From assembly GCF_040436345.1 (NCBI RefSeq), contig NC_133235.1, forward strand, positions 18,004,660-18,068,659: a DNA stretch of 64,000 bases, given 5' to 3'. Source of the stretch: Pagrus major (taxonomy: Eukaryota; Chordata; Actinopteri; Spariformes; Sparidae). Position 1 is the stretch's first letter. Every line of letters begins with the position of its first letter. The notes beneath the pieces were generated by a model. The model searched no databases, had not been told where the DNA came from, and saw nothing but the letters and a program-made list of their open reading frames with translations. Of the stretch, positions 58,301-64,000 are shown piece after piece. The translations under genes and the position numbers were made by a program.

Positions 58301-61300
58301 TGGAAGATGTATCAGGCAGTTTGTTGTTGTCAGGGTCAAATACACACTCCCTGGAGAAAGAGATGTCGTCCAGTGCAACGAGTCCTCTGGGACCATCAGC
58401 TTGTTCGTATCTGAAGACAATCTGAGGAAGAAAACAAGACTGCATTCAGACTTTGTTGCTAACTTAAAACTTCTACTAAGATGATAAATAATAGTGTCGG
58501 AGTACACGGCCAAAATTATGATACTGATTTCATCCTTCTCCATAACCATCAACACTATTTATTGATTTTTATGGGGCCAATTGGACACAATTGGCTCCAT
58601 TGTTAGCAAACAACGGCTCATTTACTCATCGAAACATGGAGCAAGATTAGCATTTATTTGGAGTCGTGTTTTCTGGCCACCTGACCAGTCAAACTCCCAT
58701 TTTCACTCTCCTTGAAGCTTGGGTTTGGTCTCCACCAGCTCCTGAGGAAAATATCAGACTCCTCTATGTTTGCAAGCTAATTGATAACTGTGTGTAACTG
58801 TTATTCAGTGCTGAGCAGGTAGCACACAGCTAAACAACACTGATAAGAGCGGTGAGAGTGTAACACAACAGCAAAGTAATGGGATGCAAAACCAAAACAA
58901 CTAGCTAAAAGATGCTAAAATGTTCTATTTGCAGAGCTTGGTGTTAATTTACTGTGGATTTCTATATATGAGCTACACCTTTAGCTTTAAAAAATCTTCC
59001 TTTCATCTGTTCGTTGTCATATGACAGTAAACCACATGAGAGCATTTTCATAAATGCGGCCCTGGTTGCCTGAAGCTCACATCTGTCACTTAATTAACTG
59101 TCTGTGTCTTCACTGACCTTGCTATTGTCTGAGGAGGAGAACGTGACCTCTGCTCTCTGCCAGCTGTAAGTCTGCTGTGAGTTTTTCCTTCGCCATAGAA
59201 CAACGTCGTCGCTACCAGACTGTTGAGTCCTGAACTGGGCTGTCAGTGTGGCTGCAGCATCCTCCAGGCTGAAGAAGAAGAACCTCACCTACACGGACAC
59301 AACGAGAGTAATCACATTGGAGCTATGTAAAGTTTCATTAACTGTGATCGACCTGTAAGACTTGTTAATAATGTACAACTCAGAGGTGAGAATGGATAAT
59401 AAAAGCTACACACACATACACATAGTAGCAGGTATCAGTGTTATATATTCTGAACCTTGCAGACATTTACACAGTATCCCAATTTTTTTGTAATTGCTGT
59501 TGTACACCACTTCTACAACATTTAAGCCACGCGTGGAGATTTAGGCTCATGCTACGGGCACATGCGTATACTCACAGTACAGTTAGAACTGGGTAGTAAA
59601 GTTTTGGAGAGAATCTCTGACATCTGGCCCTTCTGAGTCAGGTGAGTCCCAGGGATGGCATAGTGGCCTGTATATTGAAATTAGACATTACAATGTGAAG
59701 TTAAAGTATGACAGAAGAAACAAAAAGTGAGTAAAGTTTTTCAGACTCATCTCAGTGCCAGACAGCTCAGAGAGTCTCATACCTGCAGCAGAGTTTTGGG
59801 TGTGATCCCTGTGAGGCCCGTGTTTGGGCCAGACCTCCTCTCCTGTGTGAAACGTCCACTCAGCTCCAGGTGTGTCCACATCACTTTCCTCCCAGGAACA
59901 CAGGCCTTGTTCAAAGCTGCAGCGCTCCACAACACCTTGTTGCTCTACATTGTTGTAATTAAGAGGTACAAGGGAGCGAAAGGCAGACAAGTCATAAACT
60001 ATTAACCAAGGACATCAACCTTTTGAATGTGCATGGCTGCAATAAACAGTTATTTTCATAAGCATTTAATCTGCTGACTATTTTCTAGATTAATTGATTA
60101 ATCCGGCAGTATATAAATCACTATTTCCTTGAGCCCACTGTGACATCTTTAAACCTTGTGGGTTTCAACCAATAGTCCAAAACCTAATGTGAGACAAGCA
60201 AAAGCAGCAAATTCTCATGTGAGCAGCTTGAACCAGTAGATTTTTTTTTAACATTTTTGCAAGAAAAGTCATTGAAAAAGTCATATAAATAGTTACTATA
60301 TAGTTTTCTGTCCATCAATGAATTGACTTATTGATGCAGCTCTTTGAATATAGTTCAGAAAAGCTACACGAACTTGCAGATAAAATCAAATTCAGATCAT
60401 TATTATTTATTCTTAGGAATTTAAATATACACATCTCTTACCCAATATCAAAATATCACAATGTGCTTAATGTTTAACCCTTTTCAAGGAAATTATGAAA
60501 CGATGTTCAGGACAAGGGGAAGTACACAGGGAGCATCTGTGCAGTGTGCAGAGACTCATGTGTATTAATTTACTGTACCAGTGCATTACAGTTTTTAATG
60601 TTTCAACATTAGTGACAGCTCACCACAGTTGTTCTCATCAGACCAGTCCCCACAGTCATCGCTGTAGTCACACACTTGGTTTTGCAGCACACACACACTG
60701 TTGTTGCACATGAACATATTCTCTGGACATGAGGGCTGAGGCTCTGAGAAGGAAACCACAAAGAGAAAATCATGATTATAAATCAGCTTTAAAAAGGGCT
60801 AGGTGAGAAAAAACATGGGGGAGTGTGCAGGTGGAGCAGGTAGCCTACCAGGCAGGGTGCAGTTGGCAAAATCTATGTCATCGATGGCGATGTGTCCAGG
60901 CCTGTGGAACGTCCTGGAGGCTTCAAACAGGATGGTGAAGTCCTGAGGCATTCGACCAAGTGTTACCTCGCCGTGATGCCACGAATCTTCATGGCTACCA
61001 GAGAGCCACCACAGTGTGGTGGTCCTGGAGCCCTCCTTTAACAGCACATTCAGGTCTTTTATGTCTATAACAATGGATAGAGTTAAAGAGGCAGTTCATC
61101 CCAAAATCAGAAATACATATCTTTCCTCTGACCTGTAGTGATATTTTCCATCTAGATTGATTTGTAGCTTATCTTTAGTAACCAGGTCATGATTTCTGTA
61201 ACGAAACATTACTATTGAGGTTTTCAAATGTATTTTTTTTTGGCACTTTGTGCACCAAAAGCCGAGTGTCATCTAGTTCCACTACATCCAAAAGTTGGCA

Positions 61301-63782
61301 AATCACACCTAAACAACCCAGATGGGTAAATAGCACTACAGGTAAGAGGAAAGAAACAGAGAAAAAAACAGCTGATTTTTAATCGTCAACACATACACTT
61401 GCATAAACAACACATACCTTCTCCATACATGTTGTAGTAGAAGTGTAGCGTGCAGGTGGCGCTGGCCTGTTTCATGGTGGGACTCTGCAATGCAGCAGGG
61501 CCGATTTCTACTCCACTGTCAGAATTCACTGCCATGTACCAACCTGGAAGAATCAGATATGAACCCAGAGTATTACTCTTTATTCTGTCTCTGCACAGTC
61601 TAAACTGACATGCTGCGGAAAAATGGGGTGGCAGTAGCATGTTTTATCATGATGGTGGAGAACTGTTGTGCAGCTTATACATAATAAACCACCTAAATTT
61701 GGAGGCTACATGGAGTTTAGTGTGCAAGTTTGGTGGAGAGGCACTGTGAATCATGGACTTCCTCTCTTTTTTGATACCTGTTTCAGAATTTTAGGCAAAA
61801 TAAGAACATATGGTGATGCTATATAAAAATTGCATTACATCTTACAGTTGAACTAAGACAATAATTCAACAATAAATCACAGAAGTGGAGATTCAGTGTT
61901 GACCATAAGTGTTTAAATCAAGGAAGCCAAAGCATGAGCATAACAAGGATAGGGATATAGAAACTGTGGCTAACATTACCCACATGCAGCAGTGGTACCA
62001 TACATATAGTAAAAGGGGAAACAAGAGAAATCTCACTTCCATATACAGCTGCTTTTCCCCTTGTAACAGACTTCTCATTATGATACTCAAAACATCTTTT
62101 TATGATCAGAAATGTATGATAGAAAATGGCTCAAAGAAAAAGTGTTTCCATCTTTGGTAGGTAGAGAATTAATTCTATGAATGGAAGGAGTCCAGACTTG
62201 CATATTGTATACAGATGATGTTTGATAAAAGTGGAGCATCAACAATTTTGGTAATCTATTTGTTCTGACTTTTAAAGGCCATGGATTTGACTGGTGCCAA
62301 TTTTGGGAGCCAGCATGTAATTGTGTGCTGCACATGAAAACCTATAAACTTTCCCTCCGATTCATGATTGGTCTCATGATAAAATTCCTCAAGCAACAAA
62401 ATTCACCTGTTTCCAAATAATAAATAAACAATAAATACATATGTTTCTGAGTGTCGCCAAGGGCCACACTTTGACAACCCATGCTCTATAGTTCGAGACA
62501 GAAAGTCTGTCCAAATGAGGGCAACCTCTCCAATTGTAAATAAAGGCAGATTAGGAGCGTGGCCTCACCCAGTTCAGTGCCCACTGTGTTGTCCACAGAC
62601 GGTCCTGTGTTCTCAGCATTCCTTCCTCTCATCCACTGACACTGGCCGACACTGATGTCTTCCCAACCACATGTGCCATTTTCAAAGGAACAACCCCCAA
62701 ATCGCAAACTTGTTTCATTTACTACAAGAAAAAAAACAGTTTAATTTACTATTTATCCAATGTGCTGCAAATACATATCAGTAATAAACTACAGATATTA
62801 AAAAAACATCAGTACCTTGACAAAGACCTGGGGTGACAGTGATGTCATCAATAGCAATAAATCCTCTGTTGTTGGACTCTGCTTCAATCAGCAGCTGAGA
62901 ATGAGGTCCGAATCAGTGAATATTATGAATAAAATATCTAATTTTACTTTCATTAATTGTATTTCTGCCACTGAGCCTGTTTTAATTTACCTGGAAAGGT
63001 TTGTTCCTCTCCACAGACTCAGAGAACCTGGTCCAGCTGCTTCCACTGCTGGTACTGTTGAACATGAGCTCCTGCTCTGATGGCCCTGAACGCAGGTACA
63101 CCTTCAATGTGCCTGACTCACTAGAAAACAGACAAATGTCATGTTTTATTTGTGTGATATGTGAAAACAGCTCTAGTTATGTTAGTTTAACCAGAAAACA
63201 TTTGTTACATCTGCAAAATTATTGTTTTTCAGAAAAGTGGAAGTATTTAGTTGTTTTTTCAAATCTTTTCAAAAGAAAACTCCTGGAAATTAGTGTGTAA
63301 ACGTAGACACTAGTTTATTTACTACTCCTTTCCTGGTTTCAGTTAGGCAACACTGACACAAACATTGTATATGTATTACATGGACCCTATTTTCAGGTTC
63401 TTGATGGGTTCAAACCTCAATTGATCTTGCTTCTTTTGTGCACAACAGACCTTTGTAGAGAGTGAACTCTGCCACAGAAGATTCCTACTCTTGCAAAAAG
63501 TGAAGCAGGTGATTCATGTCTAAATGACTTTTGTGCACACTTCCTGAGGAAGTTGATGAGGAAACTAAACAGGACAAACAGGATAAACTGCATCCTCTGC
63601 ATTGTCACATACTGAATGGTGTGATGTGGGCTGTGGTGTGAGATTTTCTTTTGCTGACCTGCTGTCCATATGGTACCATAACGTGAGACAGGAGGTGGTG
63701 TCTTTCAGTTGGATCCACTCTGACAATACCTGCGCTACACTGCTGTGGTGCTGGTGCAGCGCTGAGCTCAACAAGAACCGAC
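45913..63782 (-). CDS. malrd1: MALRD1 (MAM and LDL-receptor class A domain protein, DIET1), C-terminal 28 exons; 5' end outside window
   Basis: Large intestinal membrane protein; the mouse orthologue Diet1 affects FGF15/19 output and bile-acid balance. Exons, 5' to 3': 63659-63782, 62991-63120, 62816-62894, 62569-62721, 61418-61543, 60849-61055, 60624-60743, 59783-59944, 59576-59667, 59118-59288, 58218-58421, 58001-58109, 55620-55742, 55383-55482, 55029-55188, 53951-54065, 53668-53811, 52455-52642, 51936-52101, 50282-50500, 49989-50167, 49449-49683, 47455-47614, 47259-47373, 46896-47016, 46261-46357, 46097-46166, 45913-46014. All phases agree; the joined frame is 1322 codons plus stop. Architecture: partial MAM, MAM, LDLa, MAM, Ser/Thr linker, LDLa, MAM x4, transmembrane helix, tail. 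Repeated signatures are CxFExGxCxW, NTGPxxDHT, YHMYGxGxGTL and AIDDI. PLXDC2 is also its neighbour in human. The exact donor at 46261 is the least certain junction. Confidence 0.93.
46896..49599 (-). CDS. malrd1: malrd1 MAM domain 7
   Basis: Second part of exon 49449-49683 (HCDFETNMCSWSNLGEVDQE, NTGPSVDHT), then 47455-47614 (GYYLYVDNSVGEWGD, RFWYHMYGDHVGTLRVYIND), 47259-47373 (KMHAGGYEDGDLKW) and 46896-47016 (GDVALDDITVTPGGC). The intron between the first and second exons holds a truncated LINE and an AGGGCTGCAACTAA element. Confidence 0.9.
47653..47684 (+). repeat. (TA)n microsatellite
   Basis: Short TA-rich tract in a malrd1 intron, about 40 bp upstream of exon 47455-47614 in the gene's direction. 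Confidence 0.85.
47785..48175 (+). mobile_element. 5'-truncated LINE (Rex1/CR1-like) with TTCTA tail
   Basis: An open frame ends at 48046 with SRTCILHAEFELLPSGKQYR and then VPRCKLN, resembling the last residues of the reverse transcriptase of CR1/Rex1-type LINEs. A short 3' UTR containing gacaataaagtat is followed by ATTCTATTCTATATTCTATT (48150-48173), the simple-repeat tail typical of these elements. Dead copy in a malrd1 intron. Confidence 0.7.
48696..49010. mobile_element. AGGGCTGCAACTAA-family MITE, copy 4 (malrd1 intron)
   Basis: Left end AGGGCTGCAAATATTGCTTA, right end AAATAATTGTTTTAGCTG. Confidence 0.5.
49600..50500 (-). CDS. malrd1: malrd1 MAM domain 6
   Basis: Exons 50282-50500 (MCDFEEGTCDWQQQTTDDFD, NTGPDSDHT), 49989-50167 (RGACVQLWYHMYGEGIGTLN) and the first part of 49449-49683 (SGDMAFDDVQLTGAQC). 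Its closing cysteine and the next domain lie in the same exon. Confidence 0.9.
51020..51592 (+). mobile_element. L2-type LINE fragment (reverse transcriptase C-terminus and 3' end)
   Basis: The frames include NLGVIFESDLSFENKIAQVV and, from 51274, FKILLLTCKVLHGLSPKYIS. Both are standard segments of fish L2-like LINEs. It ends with gtgctatataaataaagc. Frameshifts are present. It lies in a malrd1 intron on the opposite strand to the gene. Confidence 0.75.
51936..53811 (-). CDS. malrd1: malrd1 MAM domain 5
   Basis: Exons 53668-53811 (CSCSFEDGLCVWVQGAEHEL, NTGPRGDHT), 52455-52642 (GKYLYIESSPPSVKGSMAQL, FWNHMFGATVGSLRM) and 51936-52101 (GEAGDIAIDDISFISGPC). The first exon has two nearby possible acceptors; 53812 is the one whose phase fits the preceding exon. 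Confidence 0.88.
53951..55742 (-). CDS. malrd1: malrd1 MAM domain 4
   Basis: Exons 55620-55742 (PCTFESGQCQWTDTSDGQIR), 55383-55482 (GYYMRVNVSQGSKQ), 55029-55188 (FHFHISAESAGSLRVLMQQA) and 53951-54065 (GGHTVAVDDISFLNC). All phases join. The usual YHMYG of the fourth strand is replaced by FHISAES, so this copy is more divergent. Confidence 0.88.
54371..54945 (+). repeat. dispersed transposon-like repeat, copy 2
   Basis: Contains AAGACTGTTTTGGTGAGTTT and ends atcctacacattgcccctttaat. It is the inverse relative of 6475-7060. No coding frame. Confidence 0.5.
56525..56945 (-). repeat. dispersed repeat (GGATCTGGATAAAGG family), copy 2, inverted
   Basis: Contains TCATAGATACCAGCCACCTA and ends with acaacctccttggcag. 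Opposite orientation to the copies at 980 and 57582. Confidence 0.65.
57582..57800 (+). repeat. dispersed repeat (GGATCTGGATAAAGG family), copy 3
   Basis: Starts CCAAGGAGGTTGTGTTTTCA and continues through aaacttggatgga to GATGTGGATCCAAATAAAGG. It forms an inverted pair with 56525-56945. Confidence 0.65.
58001..58109 (-). CDS. malrd1: malrd1 LDL-receptor class A module 2
   Basis: The first cysteine (NPCQ) comes from the end of the previous exon. This exon adds GNEFFCWRSANKGCI, KCNYHPDCPEGEDEDVC. Six cysteines in all. The calcium motif is DCPEGEDE, with Glu and Pro changes but the acidic residues kept. Confidence 0.88.
58218..59944 (-). CDS. malrd1: malrd1 MAM domain 3 and Ser/Thr-rich linker
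   Basis: Exons 59783-59944 (CSFEQGLCSWEESDVDTPGA), 59576-59667, 59118-59288 (VRFFFFSLEDAAATLTAQF) and 58218-58421 (GPRGLVALDDISFSREC). The last exon continues into a mucin-like linker (SSTSAPPTSSNTPTSPATSS) likely to be O-glycosylated. The acceptor chosen at 59945 gives NNCEQQGVVERCSF across the junction with the LDLa exon. Confidence 0.88.
58715..58835 (+). repeat. dispersed repeat (TCCACCAGCTCCTGA), copy 2
   Basis: Shares ttggtctccaccagctcctga and cagtgctgagcaggtagc with 11825-11960; same orientation. Confidence 0.5.
60033..60346. mobile_element. AGGGCTGCAACTAA-family MITE, copy 5 (malrd1 intron)
   Basis: Left end TGGCTGCAATAAACAGTTAT, right end GACTTATTGATGCAGCTC. Confidence 0.5.
60624..60743 (-). 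CDS. malrd1: malrd1 LDL-receptor class A module 1
   Basis: A single phase 1-1 exon of 120 nt with six cysteines: SCPENMFMCNNSVCVLQNQV, then CDYSDDCGDWSDENNC. The DDCGDWSDE acidic cluster is the calcium-binding signature of LDLa repeats and is complete here. Confidence 0.93.
60849..62721 (-). CDS. malrd1: malrd1 MAM domain 2
   Basis: Exons 62569-62721 (GGCSFENGTCGWEDISVGQC, NTGPSVDNT), 61418-61543 (GWYMAVNSDSG, TLHFYYNMYGE) and 60849-61055 (DLNVLLKEGSRTTTLWW, PGHIAIDDIDFANC). All three exons are phase 1-1, so the domain is a symmetrical exon cassette. Confidence 0.9.
61086..61355. repeat. inverted-repeat element in a malrd1 intron
   Basis: Left arm 61122-61160 (TTTCCTCTGACCTGTAGTGA), right arm 61313-61355 reading TTTCCTCTTACCTGTAGTGC on the other strand. 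It starts with GGCAGTTCATCCCAAAATCA, a sequence I recall as common in fish genomes. Confidence 0.5.
62816..63782 (-). CDS. malrd1: malrd1 MAM domain 1 of the window (N-terminal part outside)
   Basis: Exons 63659-63782, 62991-63120 and 62816-62894. They read GRFLLSSALHQHHSSVAQVL, CLTLWYHMDSSESGTLKVYL and, at the end, RGFIAIDDITVTPGLC, the usual MAM closing strand and cysteine. The CxFExGxC opening of this domain must lie in an exon beyond 64000. Confidence 0.88.
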
Positions 63783-64000
63783 CTGAATGCAAAAACAAGA
63801 ACAAAAATAAAACAAGGGACTTATTTTCAGTGTAATATCAGCAACAGGACACAAGTCAGGGATAAAAACAGAAGTTAATAAGTAACAGAGTATGTCAGCT
63901 AAAAAGCAGCAACAGCGACTCGTATTAATCATAGATTGCAACACAGGCAGTTGTTAAGCTTATATGTCAGCTAACTATCCTCAATTATTTCTTGAGGCTG

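Overview
The window is vertebrate nuclear DNA, most likely from a ray-finned (percomorph-type) fish. The evidence is spliced genes with consensus GT/AG introns, many CA/TG microsatellites, a tRNA-headed SINE, L2/Rex-like LINE tails and several small inverted-repeat transposon families. I read four protein-coding genes by joining exons across in-phase splice sites. I found no rRNA, tRNA gene, CRISPR array or prokaryotic feature.

Layout. (1) myrip (Slac2-c), plus strand, 753 to 27022, 16 coding exons, about 1357 aa. It is a Rab27 effector linking secretory or pigment granules to myosin and actin. One 647-codon acidic exon makes it much longer than the mammalian protein. (2) plxdc2, minus strand, 38103 to 28339, 14 coding exons, 587 aa, a type I membrane protein with a PSI domain. 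It is tail-to-tail with myrip. (3) A divergent FKBP12-type prolyl isomerase, minus strand, 42855 to 40766, 4 exons, 107 aa. (4) malrd1, minus strand, from beyond the right edge to 45913. There are 28 exons in the window, encoding the C-terminal 1322 aa: six complete and one partial MAM domain, two LDL-receptor class A modules, a transmembrane segment and a short tail with an LDLR-like internalisation motif.

The genes do not form a pathway. MALRD1 and PLXDC2 are also neighbours on human 10p12 in the same order and orientation, so this part looks like conserved synteny, with the FKBP gene between them and myrip joined on the far side. The rest is intronic and intergenic DNA made largely of decayed repeats. 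I name the families by internal comparison of copies within the window.

No new multi-gene system was found. The points most worth a second look are the tandem SSTEDELDR repeats in the acidic myrip exon, the TG-repeat tracts beside several myrip splice acceptors, the FFNNLY tail motif of malrd1, the altered 80s loop of the FKBP, and an intact-looking IS3EU-like element with a perfect 6-bp target duplication.
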